Notes: generated from the sequence alone by a model not told the origin. A stretch of DNA of 64,000 bases from Isochrysis galbana (GCA_018136815.1 CM030939.1:3775419-3839418), one strand, 5' to 3'; shown: positions 39,366 to 49,106, counted from the stretch's first letter. Made by a program: numbers and translations.

Positions 39366-39715
39366 CGGGCCGCGCCGCCGAGGCGGCGCGGCCGTCACCA
39401 GGGTGAGTGAGGCCTCTGCCATGAGGCATGCCCAATGGATCTCTATTGATTCTTGTCTGGTGTGTGCTGGTTGTGGCCTGCAGCCAGTGGTCCTCCATGG
39501 GGGGGGCCAGCATGGCTGCTGGAGGTGGTGTGGCCGGGGCCACTGGCCGTGTGGCGCGACGAGGATCGCGCTCACCTGCTCGGCCTCCGCGGGAGGACGC
39601 GGTCGCTTCGCCTGCGACTGCTCCATGGGCACTGGAAGGGCGCCCGCGGTGGGGTGCCCGAAAGAGAGAGGGGGCGCGTCGGCGCGCTCCATGGCGACCA
39701 AGTATAAACTTAGTT
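39366..39715 (-). repeat. Repeat module A', copy fused to the RT fragment
   Basis: The hairpin AACTAAG-TTTATA-CTTGGTC (39,696-39,715) is followed by CGCCATGGAGCGCGCC. An open frame (MERADAPPLSF, AKRPRPPAEAEQVSA, HGQWPRPHH) runs through the module into the RT frame without a stop. The 3' end (GGTCTCGGGCC on the + strand) coincides with the end of the 55,795 copy. Confidence 0.85.
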
Positions 39716-40020
39716 GTGTTCTAACGTGGTACAGACGACTTCGGATGGATGATATGCATAGGATATTATTTGTAATTCTCCTATGGCACACGCACAGCCT
39801 AACAATGGGATGGGAGGGTGGGAGAGCGAAAGCCGAAGAGTCTAGAGCGTTGCTGGTGTGAACGACGGTTACTGTGAAACCGGACATTCGCACTACACTA
39901 GCACTAGCTTATATGACTTCGGATGGATGATATGAGATATGATGATATGCCATCCACACCCCTCTTCCTCTTCGCGTAGCGAAGGAAGAGAGATGTTGCG
40001 CTACACGAGCCTACAAGCGC

Positions 40021-40197
40021 AGGGCAACATGCTCAACTGCAGGGCAACATGCTCAACTGCAGGGCAACATGCTCAACTGCAGGGCAACATGCTCAACTGC
40101 AGGGCAACATGCTCAACTGCAGGGCAACATGCTCAACTGCAGGGCAACATGCTCAACTGCAGGGCAACATGCTCAACTGCAGGGCAACTGCTCACCC
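40021..40197 (+). repeat. 20-bp tandem repeat, eight perfect units
   Basis: The unit AGGGCAACATGCTCAACTGC repeats without change at 40,021-40,180 and continues as a partial AGGGCAACTGCTCACCC unit. The other family B copies (48.5 and 52.9 kb) have only one or two shorter 19-bp units at the same place, so this is a local, recent expansion. Confidence 0.95.
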
Positions 40198-40475
40198 TTC
40201 CCTCGTCTCCTCCATATAGACGTGTGACGAAACTTGTTGTCTGCTTTTACGCGGTCGGTGCTCTTTGGTGTAACTCATCAGTGCTCTTTGGTGTGAGACG
40301 TGGATCGTGAATTCCAACGAGATATCGACCCTGCCCCCAAGTCGAGTGAATGGAGTCAGACCACGTGTGGGTTTCAACATGTGAAGTGTCCAGTTGAGTC
40401 AAGTAACCTCCAGGTGACAACGAAAGGTGTTAGCAGGGATGGGGATAATTGAACGCTTTTGGTCTGTGGAAGGTG
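40181..40475 (+). repeat. Family B repeat, copy 1
   Basis: It shares CTCGTCTCCTCCATATAGAC, GTGTGACGAAACTTGTTG, TTTTACGCGGTCGGTGC, CGAGATATCGACCCTGCC, CCACGTGTGGGTTTCAACA and AATTGAACGCTTTTGGTCTG with 52,890-53,205. Inverted pieces lie at 48,344-48,545 and 52,500-52,575. No conserved protein frame. Confidence 0.9.
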
Positions 40476-40725
40476 TCGAGGGACTCCATAACGAGAGACG
40501 ATGAGACGCATGAATGAAGACGTCCAGCCAGACATTTCGCGAGGAAAAGAACCTCGCGCGGGGGGGAGGGCAACTGTAGCGGGTAGCAGTAGCGGCAGCC
40601 CGCAGCGGCAAGCGACAAGATTAAAGATTAAAGCATTAGCCGCTATTAGCGAGCGAATCAAATTTCAAATTTTCTCTCAGCTAAGGAGATTAACCCAACA
40701 AGAGAGGTAAATCCCGAGCGGCAAG

Positions 40726-40776
40726 AAATTGTGTAAAAACGTGCTGTTTGATACCTTTCACCTTTTTACACAATTT
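40726..40776. other. Perfect 14-bp inverted repeat, 23-nt loop
   Basis: AAATTGTGTAAAAA (40,726-40,739) and TTTTTACACAATTT (40,763-40,776) are exact complements in an AT-rich patch, about 270 bases upstream of the CCDC81-like ATG. It could be a MITE-like remnant or a cruciform/transcript hairpin. Confidence 0.7.
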
Positions 40777-41006
40777 TTGTACAGTTGGCGAGGGGGGTAC
40801 GAGTATATTCTATATTCGATCGTTAGCTAGATATCTAGATCTGATTTTCTCGTGTCCTATTTCGGGACTGTCCGTTACGGCGCTGCTACGACGGCGCCGC
40901 CAGCGCCGTAAACAAAGGGACTGCAGAGGGAAAAAGGAGGAGGAGAAGAGGTCTGTTCCGCGTAGAATTCGCGATAGGTCGGTTGTGGTCCGTTGTGTTG
41001 TCTACT

Positions 41007-41049
41007 TACTCCCTCCCCCCCCCCCCTCTCGCCATCCCTCTCTCTATCG
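41007..41049 (+). promoter_or_regulatory. Pyrimidine-rich leader of the CCDC81-like gene
   Basis: TACTCCCTCCCC with a C14-type run, then CTCTCGCCATCCCTCTCTCTATCG, directly abuts the ATG at 41,050, the same arrangement as in the other CT-led genes. Confidence 0.5.
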
Positions 41050-42660
41050 ATGGTGGTGATCACCGAGCGAGAGCTCTGCGGCGACGAGGACAAGCGGAGC
41101 CGTGCGTTCGAGGCGCTCAAGTCGTGGATGGAGCACCGCTTCAGTCGTGGCCGTGGCATAAGCTTACCAAACCTCTGGCATATTCTCTGGCAGGCGAGCG
41201 GCCGCTCTTGCTGCCACAGAACAGCATTGAAAGGGGGGTGGGAGGGCCATCTGGGGGACTGCCGCCTCGTCATCACGCCCGACTGACTTCACCTGTTTGT
41301 TGCCTCTCGCGCGTAGGTCGACGACGGGCCCGAAGGCTTGCCGCGAAGAAAGACGCCGCTCTTCCGTGTTTCGGAACGCTTCTGTGAGAATTTTGGGGTC
41401 CGGCCGGCCATCCTGCTTCCTCCTGCGGGAAGTGCCGTGCCTGAGAAGGGCGATGAGCTGAATTTCTATCAGCTTTCAATCACGCACTCTGATGGGCTGA
41501 GTAAGGACGAGTGTTTCGTCCACGTGCGTGACATCCTGCTCGGCTTGGCCCAGGCCTCGGGCGCAGGGGAGGAAGTAGTGGTCGACTTTGGCATCGGTGT
41601 GTTTACGTCTGTCAATCGTGAAGTTTCCTTCGACTTTGGCGCTAACGGCGCCACACAGCTCGCTCTGCGCAGAAATGGCGAGCTCAAGGAGGCGACCGAT
41701 CCAATGATGGGCGCGAGAGCAGCCGCGCCGACTCTGCAACTTATTGGTGCACGCCATGGAGGAGGAGCTTCTCTCATTGGAGTGCAGAGGCCGCGGTCCG
41801 AAATTTCGGTGGCAGACACCGAGGTGGAGACACAGCTGCTCCGTGAGATTGACGCCCTTGATCCAGAGACACGTGCATACCACTCCGCCTTCTCGAACCT
41901 TTCTCTCGCGGAGCCAACGTACTCCCGTCTCGGCAGAGCTCTTAACCTGGATCCCAACTCCGTGCGTGAGCGTGCTATATCTGAGGTCAATGAGGCGCTT
42001 GTTGGACGTGCGGCAGAATTGGAGGCGCAGTTGCAAGAGGCCCAGCGCGCCACACAAGAGTTGGAGGCCCGGCTCAGGCAGCAGCAGAAACAGCGGGCAA
42101 AAACGCCTTCCACCATATCGCAGCAATACGGGCGCTCGCCATTAAGGCAACACCCTGCAGCGGCAGCTGCTACAACAATGAACGCGGCCCCAGGAGGGCC
42201 GAAGTTGGGGGGGTCCATCTACGTGCAACCAATGCAGCGGCGGCAGTTGCCAGTCCGTCGGGCACCACTGCCGCCGCAGAGGGGCGGGCTCATGCCACAT
42301 GGCGGGCTCACCCCGGGGGGAGCCCCCATTTTGTCAGTCGGCTTCAATCCACCCTCGCCGCCCCCTCCCCCACAGGCCTCATGTTCGCCATCAAAGCGCG
42401 TGGCTGGGGAAGGGCCGGTGCCTGTTGCACCACCGTTGCCACGATACCGCGGTCCCATCAGCCAACCCACACGGGATGCCGCTGAGCGTGCTTGGCGGGC
42501 GTACGCTGCGCCCGAGGCGAGACGAGGCAGCGCCGGAATTGCAACTCCCGGGCGAAGGTCGGTCGGCAAGTTGCCGCAGGGCACAGTTGTTGCGGCGGCG
42601 GCACCCGCCCCTATGCGCCCACACTACCGCGCAAACCTCGTGAGCAATCCTGGGAGATAA
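41050..42660 (+). CDS. CCDC81-like protein with eukaryotic HU-type domain
   Basis: join(41050..41193, 41317..42660), 495 aa. The 123-nt intron is bounded by CAG|GCGAGC and CGCGTAG|GTC, i.e. GC-AG; no GT gives the right phase, and this one rejoins NLWHILWQ to VDDGPEGLPRRK. Residues about 20-156 fit the HU domain of the CCDC81 family: RGRGISLPNL, then PLFRVSERFCENFGV, LNFYQLS, VRDILLGLAQ and VVVDFGIGVF. In animals CCDC81 is a centrosome/cilium-associated protein, which suits the dynein and CEP120 genes nearby. Residues about 285-320 form a Gln/Glu/Arg coiled coil. The C-terminal third is Pro/Gly/Arg-rich and disordered (RAPLPPQRGG, ERAWRAYAAPEARRG). The HU fold could bind DNA or a protein partner; the role in algae is unknown. 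Confidence 0.75.
41194..41316 (+). other. Inferred GC-AG intron of the CCDC81-like gene
   Basis: The donor CAG|GCGAGC matches the strong exon-side consensus typical of GC-AG introns. The acceptor follows TTGTTGCCTCTCGCGCGTAG. Length (123 nt) is like the other introns here. Every GT in exon 1 or the intron start gives the wrong phase. Confidence 0.65.
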
Positions 42661-43590
42661 GTGGCCCAGCCGCATTACATTCACGATCTTTAGCGATGAG
42701 CCTGCTACCCTTCACGCGTATTCACGCGCACGGCGCCGCTTGCCATGCGATCCTCGGGTTCAGCATAGACCTAGCCATACCCAGCTCGTGTTCTTTTGCT
42801 CAACGTTAGGTGTCTGGTCCCATTGCGGATTATTTGGACATTGTAGCGTCTATTGTGCAGCTACCATGCAGAAGTAGAGCATCGAGTGCGTGTTCCAATC
42901 TAACGTTGGTGCCCATGTGTCATGTGTTGCTCCCAATGTGTGTATGTAGTGCGGAGTGTCGTGCGGTGTACGTAGCATCATGGATCATGGATGGATATGC
43001 ATCGAAAAAAAGAACCTCTCAAGATTTAGGCTACTACTGCTAGCTATAAAGGACCACGCACTCGAGAAAACTATTACGTTATAGTTTGACCTATGGAGCG
43101 TGCCGCGACCGCTCCCGAGCCCCAGGCGCCAGGCGACCCTCGCCACTGCGCCCCACCTGGGACACCGCACGCCCCCCGAGGCAGCTCGTCAGAGAGCCCT
43201 CTCAAAGCCCATCCAGCCCATCCAAACCACGCCCGCGCAAGCGCGCGGGGGCTGGCGAAAACTGGCACCGAAACAATGGCAATGGCTCTGGTCGTAGCAT
43301 GCATGCAAGGGGGCAAGGGGGCTTTGAGACCCCCTCCTACAGTGGGAAACCCTCCCACCCCAAGAGCACCTCATGTGGGAGGGCGGCTCAGCTGCCCTAC
43401 CCATGGTGGAAATGTCTACCATCAGTGCACCCAATATGGGAGGGCACTTCACAACCATCAATCTCCTACGGAGAGCACCCCGCTGCCTTTGTTTGTCCTT
43501 ATTGTTTTCCATGTTGCATGTTGACACACTTCTCGGTTTCACCCCACTCTTGTAGGCCACAAGTACCTACAACTCAGTGCCCTGCCTTGG
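42661..43590. other. Intergenic, no gene recognised
   Basis: 42,661-43,085 is the 3' flank of the CCDC81-like gene. 43,086-43,590 has several overlapping Pro/Ala/His frames of 65-172 aa without motifs. Phrases such as CCCACCCCAAGAGC hint at old repeats, but I found no second copy. Confidence 0.45.
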
Positions 43591-43671
43591 AACTAACTTT
43601 ATAGTTGTTTGCCATGGAGCATGGAGCGCGGCGCCGCTCCCCACCTCTCCTTCGGCCCCCCCGCCCCCCGC
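43591..43671 (+). repeat. Repeat module A', truncated by LTR sequence
   Basis: The hairpin AACTAAC-TTTATA-GTTGTTT (43,591-43,610), then GCCATGGAGCATGGAGCGCGG and CTCCTTCGGCC, stops exactly where the LTR terminus TGTCGC begins. The arms carry the same G-to-C/C-to-G pair as the 35,406 copy. Confidence 0.75.
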
Positions 43672-43832
43672 TGTCGCATTCATCCTAGATGATGCGATTT
43701 CCAGGCTCTTAGCTTATCTCCAGGTCCTTCGCCGTGCGGCCACACGGTGAAGCTCAGGCACATCTAGGTTGGTAGGTTTCGTCCCTAGCGACCTAGAATT
43801 CAGGTTCTCGTTTCGTTCCGTCTAGAGGGGGG
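43672..43832 (+). mobile_element. LTR terminal fragment
   Basis: About 160 bp inverted relative to 17,530-17,688: TGTCGCATTCATCCTAGATG, GATTTCCAGGCTCTTAGC-type, TTCACCGTGTGGCC complement, ACCTAGAATTC and CTCGTTTCGTTCC. Only the outer part of the LTR is present. Confidence 0.8.
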
Positions 43833-43939
43833 GGAACAAACAACTTTTTGGGAGCGCTGCACGAGTTGGGGAGGAAGGAGGGCTGCACGAGCGAGCGGCA
43901 TGGTATGCTCATGCTCTCACCTAGCAAAGTCTGTCCTAG

Positions 43940-44055
43940 TTTCTAGGACTGGTCCTAGAAAGCTGGGTACCTTTACCCGTCAAGTGGCGCAGCGCCCACG
44001 TGCGCGTTTGGCGCAGCGCCAGCGCCGGCGTGCGCGTTTGGTGCAGCGCTGGTGT
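43940..44055. other. 10-bp inverted repeat and short GC-rich tandem repeat
   Basis: TTTCTAGGAC-TG-GTCCTAGAAA (43,940-43,961) is a perfect inverted repeat. Just downstream GTGCGCGTTTGG and GCGCAGCGCC alternate two to three times (about 43,986-44,050). Confidence 0.6.
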
Positions 44056-44400
44056 TGGAGGTCTCTGTCTACATGCTCGAGGCGGCGAGCGGGGACAGTT
44101 CCATCGACGCGGCGCTCCATTCGATTGATGTCCCATGATTGACGGAACGAGGAACGACACCTCACTAACTAACTTCAAACTTACAGGCGCCTGTCAGACG
44201 GCACCGTGTGCAATTAGAATTCGGCGTATTTCATTTTGTTGTTCGACACTGATGAAACTCGGAATGGAACGCAAGGGAGTGCGTAATACCTTTTTTGTCG
44301 CACCCCTAATAGTACTCCGTAGCTACGCAATTCCTGGCGCGTGCCCAACTCCTGGCCTGGGGGTCCTTCGGTGCCCTGGGGGCTGCTGGGACAGCTGCAC

Positions 44401-44961
44401 ATGAGCGATGGCGCCGGGAGTGCAGAGGAGGGGAGGGGCGGAGGTCGTGGCGGCGCTCCGCGTAAGAAGCGTTTCTCAACTGGGGTCTTTGTGGACAAGG
44501 GCCCGATCACATATGAGGAAGGGCTCAGCATCTTGAGAGCTGAGCATGCACGCCTCGCGCAACAAAAAGGCGACAAGGAATCACGGAAGGCTGCTCGTGT
44601 GGCAGCGCTCGAGCAAAGGTCAGTGGGACAGAAGCTGGCAGCGCGCCAAGCCGCCGCAAAACTGTGGAGCGCAGATGGTGACGCCGGGCGCCTGAAGAAG
44701 GAGGAGCTGTTTGCCCTTCTGAGTGAGTGGAAGGCCGGGGATGGACAGCTCAAACCGACGGATGGGAAGAAGGATAAGCTTTTGCCTTTGTTTCATGAGT
44801 GCGTGTCCAAAATGGGTTGTTGGGAGAGTGTTGTGAAAGTGTTGTGGGACCCGCCCGTGGGAGAGCTCGACGCACAAGGCCGAAAGCTTCAGCAACAACT
44901 GGCTCCAGTCGTGGTCGTGACTCCAGTTGTGGTAGCAAGTGCCATAGCTGAACCTCAGTGA
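44401..44961 (+). CDS. Hypothetical basic, helix-rich protein
   Basis: 186 aa from ATG 44,401 (MSDGAGSAEEG); the frame is open 60 bases upstream. I do not recognise the family. Visible features: a Gly/Arg-rich N-terminus with PRKKRFSTGVFVDKG, a long amphipathic Ala/Arg/Gln helix (about residues 45-100, ARLAQQKGDKESRKAARVAA), then a SAP-like helix pair (LKKEELFALLSEWK, KKDKLLPLFHE) and a Val-rich tail. The combination could be the C-terminal part of a transposon-encoded protein or a small nucleic-acid-binding protein. No intron is suggested. 44,056-44,400 upstream shows no CT-rich leader. Confidence 0.4.
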   Translation: MSDGAGSAEEGRGGGRGGAPRKKRFSTGVFVDKGPITYEEGLSILRAEHARLAQQKGDKESRKAARVAALEQRSVGQKLAARQAAAKLWSADGDAGRLKKEELFALLSEWKAGDGQLKPTDGKKDKLLPLFHECVSKMGCWESVVKVLWDPPVGELDAQGRKLQQQLAPVVVVTPVVVASAIAEPQ

Positions 44962-46020
44962 GAGAGATAGACTATGTGCACACCATGACCATCATGACCA
45001 TTACTTGTCCTTATGCTTATTTATATGAAGAGCCATTATATGGTGGTGGCTATGTGCGAGCCGCGCCGCGGCGGTACCCGTGCCCCGACCAGCGCCGTGC
45101 GCACCACACGCGTCGTGCTAGCTTCCCTACTGCTTGTCTATGGTGTTGTGGGCTTCACCTATGTGTTGTTATGGGACATGAGCTGGTACCACTCCACTTT
45201 TCATGGGCTATGCCGGAGATATGGGCTGTTTTGGCCTGGAAGGACTCCATGTCAGGGATTGGACCAGTATTAATATTTGCACTTGCAGACCGGGTCCTCG
45301 TTCACCTGCCGTTAGCGTCCAACGCCATGCAATTCGGGTCAAGTCCGCCTGTGCTGGGCTGGAGGGTACTAACTACATGCTTCAAGGCACATCCCTTTTG
45401 GGGGGGGCCTAGCCCCATTTTGACCAAAATACAAGGGGGAAGGACTAGGGTGTCAGGAATTGAGTAGACACCGAGTAATAGGTGTGCATGCCAACTTTGC
45501 AAACTTTGGTATTTGCTATTCTCGGGGTTATCGCTCTTTTTGTATTCATATTCCTTATTATACGTTTCATAATTATAATTATCCCCATCATCGAATACCA
45601 AGATATATATCGATATGGTGTACGGAAGAGAATAGTGTCTAAGTTAGGGGTAAATAAAAATATGTACCTAAATAGACGGCAAGGGTGTAACAAAAAAGGG
45701 AACCTCGAGTTGCACCTTTTGGTCGTTAGTTCTCGGCGACCTAATACACGCGAGAAAGAAGCGCCCAACCAAGGGCACTCTTGCAGAGCAGGGATTAGAT
45801 GCTTTCCCATGTGTGGGGGTGATGGCGAGTTGAACGCTTACCACCTTCAGAATTTCCTAGATAGTACCGGGCATAGGTTTGAATGTGCGTGTGCGTGTCC
45901 AGTCTTCCTCAAAATCAAAATCCAAAATCATTTTCAAAAACGCGGATCGTCACGGACGGTGTCAAATGGGGAACACGTCATAGGCCCTTGCGGGGAAAGG
46001 GGAGGTCGATGGCGCCGGTT
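44962..46020. other. Intergenic; AT-rich island with a hydrophobic frame
   Basis: 45,482-45,690 is unusually AT-rich for this window. It holds a frame whose first 65 residues are a strongly hydrophobic helix (LGVIALFVFIFLIIRF) followed by EYQDIYRYGVRKRI. The rest of that frame runs into minisatellite DNA. A second small frame (45,013-45,273, 86 aa) also has a membrane-like segment. Neither is recognised; both are low-confidence coding candidates. Confidence 0.3.
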
Positions 46021-46135
46021 GTACGCTTTTCCATACGTGGGGGTGATGGCGATTGAACGCTTTTCCATGTGTAGGCCGGTGGAGCTTGAACGCTTTTCCA
46101 TCTGTGGGTGATGGTGATTGAACGCTTCTCGCCTG
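46021..46135 (-). repeat. Minisatellite related to 48,168-48,332 (inverted)
   Basis: Three to four units of about 33-36 bp of the form GAACGCTTTTCCAT, GTGGGTGATGGTGATT. A further isolated unit lies near 45,797-45,840. 46,136-46,666 downstream holds nothing recognisable. Confidence 0.75.
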
Positions 46136-46666
46136 CGAGCGCGCTACCGGAGTGGTGTGAGTCACTAGAAGCGTAGCGGACACCTTCAAGAATGTTTTTA
46201 TGATCTGCACGGACGAGGTGACAAGAGAGATTTATTGTAATCATGACAAAACACCACTAGGGTCTTGATCAGGACTCTTGGAAGTTCTATGAGTTTAATT
46301 TTAAACCCTTATATTACTACCTACTACCTAGCCCGAGGCCCAAACTTCAACAAAGCACACGAACCCCTACATGGGGTATGGCCTCTAGCTACGCACGTGC
46401 CAACACTCGTCATACCAAAACACAAATGAAACTGAATCTTGACACCACGAAAAATCACATTATTCTCCTCAACACAAATCAGAAGGGGCTAGGAGCGAGT
46501 ATTTGTCGCATACAGCTAGCTGTCTGGAGAGTGTTGTGTGGAGGATATGTCGACGCCGCAGGTATTATGTTGCCATGATTTTGCAAATGAGCGATCAGCG
46601 ACTTCAGAAGCATAGGAACAAACGAGGCTCGGCCCAAGTGCACCTCTGGAAAAGGAATCGCAACGC

Positions 46667-47467
46667 TCATCCAAAAACCCTCTTCAACAGGTCCTGGGGG
46701 CCACCGCCACTTGAGCTGCCACGGGAGAGCCAGTCCGCAGCCTTGCTCTTAACGAGGTCTGCGTGCCCCTGGCCAAAGGCCTGAGCAAAGGCAGTACGCT
46801 CTGCACAGCGCAGCATGTAGTGCACCGTATTCGGGGTGTTGGAGAGGTCGGCATTCGGAAAGAAGACGGGGACATCTGTGAAGACACCGCAACCGTGAGA
46901 GAGGTAAGAGTGAGGATGCAGCGAGCGAGGGGTTCAAGCCAGAGAAGAGAATTATGGTGCAAACGCATGAGCAGACGCGAGCGTACAATTGAGGTATGCG
47001 CCAACGGCAACATCGGCCACAGAGAACTCATTTTCCACTAGCCATTCGCAATTGCCAAGGATGGCCTCCAAGGTCGCCACGCCCTTGATCTCAGTGTTCC
47101 CCATCGAAGTGCCACGGACGCGGTGATCGCCTGGGATCGCGCCGAAGCAGAGGCCGTCGAGCTCAGAGTTGGACCAGACGACCCACTTGGAATATTTCGC
47201 ACGCTTCTCGGGTGTGGAGAAGGCGTCGCCCCCGTACTTGTCTGCAATGTACATCAGGATGGCTCCTGACTCGAAGACCTCCACACCTCCCTCGTCAGTA
47301 AGGAAGGGCACTTGGCCAAAGGGGTGATTGGACGGGCGTGGCGGCGCCATGGTGAGGGGCACCTTGGCCTCATTGGCGTACCAGTTCACCAGCGGGCTGC
47401 GCGAGCCCTGCGTCCCGTGGAGCACTAGCGCCGGCGCGGAGGTGAGCAGAGCGGCGAGCGCTAGCAT
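46667..47467 (-). CDS. Glutathione S-transferase family protein
   Basis: complement(join(46667..46875, 46987..47467)), 229 aa. The 111-nt intron is AATT|GTACGC ... TTCACAG|ATGTCC, phase 1; splicing restores VAVGAYLN-YVPVFF, the expected run in this family. The N-terminal thioredoxin-like domain (about 15-85) has the candidate catalytic serines S22/S24 (GSRSPLVNWY), the cis-proline motif GQVPFL (P54) and the glutathione-binding E66-S67 (VEVFESGAI). The helical C-terminal domain includes CEWLVENEFSVADVAVGAY and PNTVHYMLRCAERTAF. The N-terminal MLALAALLTSAPALVL may be a targeting sequence. Glutathione conjugation or reduction is expected; the substrate is unknown. An upstream in-frame ATG (MYLLGTDRP) is possible but less likely. 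Confidence 0.88.
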
Positions 47468-48167
47468 CGCGGATCTCGAAGCCGTCGGCTCGTGTCGCCT
47501 CGGTCGGTCGGTTCCGAGAAGATACATGTTGTTGGGCGGGGGGACCAAAAGAATAACGATTCCCTCGTATAAATCAAAGAAAAGGACAGCCCCACAATAG
47601 CAATAGTAGTAGAAAAAATGTCGGGCGCTAAACCTGCGCTGAAAAAGAAGTGTGTTCGACATTTTGATCGATTTCGCTGTGAAGGCTTCTCGCGCTTTGG
47701 AGTTGCATGGGACTTGTTGTCGAATTGTGAGAGAGTGAGAGAATGCGTGCGCTTGTGGAGATGGACTGACCCCAGGATGCCAGGATCCGGGTAAGGCGCC
47801 TGAGACTCCATCCTTGGCAACCCACGCGTCCGTAGGCAGCCTATCGACTTGGGTAGCGAGTGAAGATACTTGGGATAGTCCGGTCACTCACTCATTTTAA
47901 CCACTATTTCCCACCTCCCCTGGGTGTCCAAGGCTTCCGCAGGGTCCCCCCCTACCTGCCCCGCCAGCCGCGGCCCCCCTCCGAACGACAGGTCGTTTGC
48001 CTTCATTTGGTACCCACAAGGCCCAGCAACATCAAATACAAAAAAGCTCGGTCCCAGGACACCGGGTCGAGCTCACCATGAGGGCGCTCCTGCCGAGCGA
48101 GTCCACCGCGGCAAGGGGGGCGTACATCTCATGCGAGCGTCTCCACGGGATGCTCCTCAAAGGCGAG
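47468..48167. other. Intergenic, no gene recognised
   Basis: Upstream flank of the GST gene, with an ATTTATAC-like element (minus strand) about 100 bases from its ATG. The 47,924-49,108 frame on the + strand runs through minisatellite and repeat DNA and is not a gene. Confidence 0.5.
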
Positions 48168-48332
48168 AAGCGCTCAATCACCATCACCCACATCAAATAA
48201 AAGCGTTCAATCACCATCAGCCTACACGTGGAACGCGTTCAATCGCCATCACCCCCACCGCATGGAAAAGCGTTCAATCACCATCAGCCTACACATGGAA
48301 AAGCGTTCAATCACCATCAGCCTCACACGTGG
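48168..48332 (+). repeat. Minisatellite, five 32-35 bp units
   Basis: Units of the form AAGCGTTCAATCACCATCAG, CCTACACATGGAA start near 48,168, 48,201, 48,233, 48,268 and 48,301. The core TTGAACGCTTTT (inverse) is also the terminal word of family B, into which this array runs. Confidence 0.85.
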
Positions 48333-48343
48333 TCAAACTCCAT

Positions 48344-48545
48344 TCACTCGACTTGGGGCAGGGTCGATATCTCGTTGAAATTCACGATCCACGTCTCACA
48401 CCAAAGAGCACTGATGAGTGTATGTCCACACCAAAGAGCACCGACCGCGTAAAAGCAGACAACAAGTTTCGTCACACGTCTATATGGAGGAGACGAGGAA
48501 GGGTGAGCAGTTGCCCTGCAGTTGAGCAGTTCCCTTGCAGTCCGC
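48344..48545 (-). repeat. Family B repeat, inverted copy
   Basis: Reverse complement of 40,181-40,370 and 52,890-53,090, e.g. GGGCAGGGTCGATATCTCG, ACCGACCGCGTAAAAGCAG and GTCTATATGGAGGAGACGAG, ending in GGGTGAGCAGTTGCCCTGCA. Confidence 0.9.
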
Positions 48546-48599
48546 CCCGCCGCCCCCCCCCCCGCCCCCCTGCCGCCACCCACCCCGTGTTGCCTACCA

Positions 48600-49106
48600 G
48601 CCCCGACTTATCCTGTAAACAGGTGCGGGACTTACCTACTTTTCGGTGGGCGGAGCTCCGCTCCGCCCACCCCCTTCTCCGCGCTCTCTCTCCCCTCTCC
48701 TGCGGCACGCGCGATGGCGCGCCTGCGGCAGGCCTGCAGCTGCCCATTGGCGACCCTGGAGGCTCATGGAGGCCAGCTCTGGGGGCAGAGGAGGCTGGGG
48801 CTGGGCCCTGGCCTCCCTGCCTCTCCCTCGCTGGCGCTCCTGAGCCTCAGGGGCCCCCACGCTGCACCTGTCTGCCTGTCGAACAGGGGGGGAGGAGGGG
48901 TTGGAGCAATGGGCTGGCCACGCCGGGCCAGGATGAGCGAATCAGGCGAGCCTGTCAGTGGGAGAGAGGGTCAGCAGGGCAGTGGCCTCCTGGCAAGCCA
49001 TCAGGCGTGCCAGGAGGATGGGTGGTTCCTCCCCCATGGCAGGGGAGGAGTGGAGAGAGGGGGGGGCTCGTGCCCCCCCATGGGCGAGCTAAGTATAAAC
49101 TTAGTT
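48600..49106 (-). repeat. Family A repeat, full-length inverted copy
   Basis: Reverse complement of 32,736-33,265 over about 500 bp. The hairpin AACTAAG-TTTATA-CTTAGCT lies at 49,087-49,106, followed (minus strand) by CGCCCATGGGGGGG and CACGAGCCCCCCC. 49,107-49,474 holds nothing recognised. Confidence 0.85.

Noticed and set aside
40021-40197. CRISPR-like array at the 20-bp repeats
   Set aside because: Units are perfectly contiguous with no spacers, and the context is eukaryotic; it is a simple tandem satellite.
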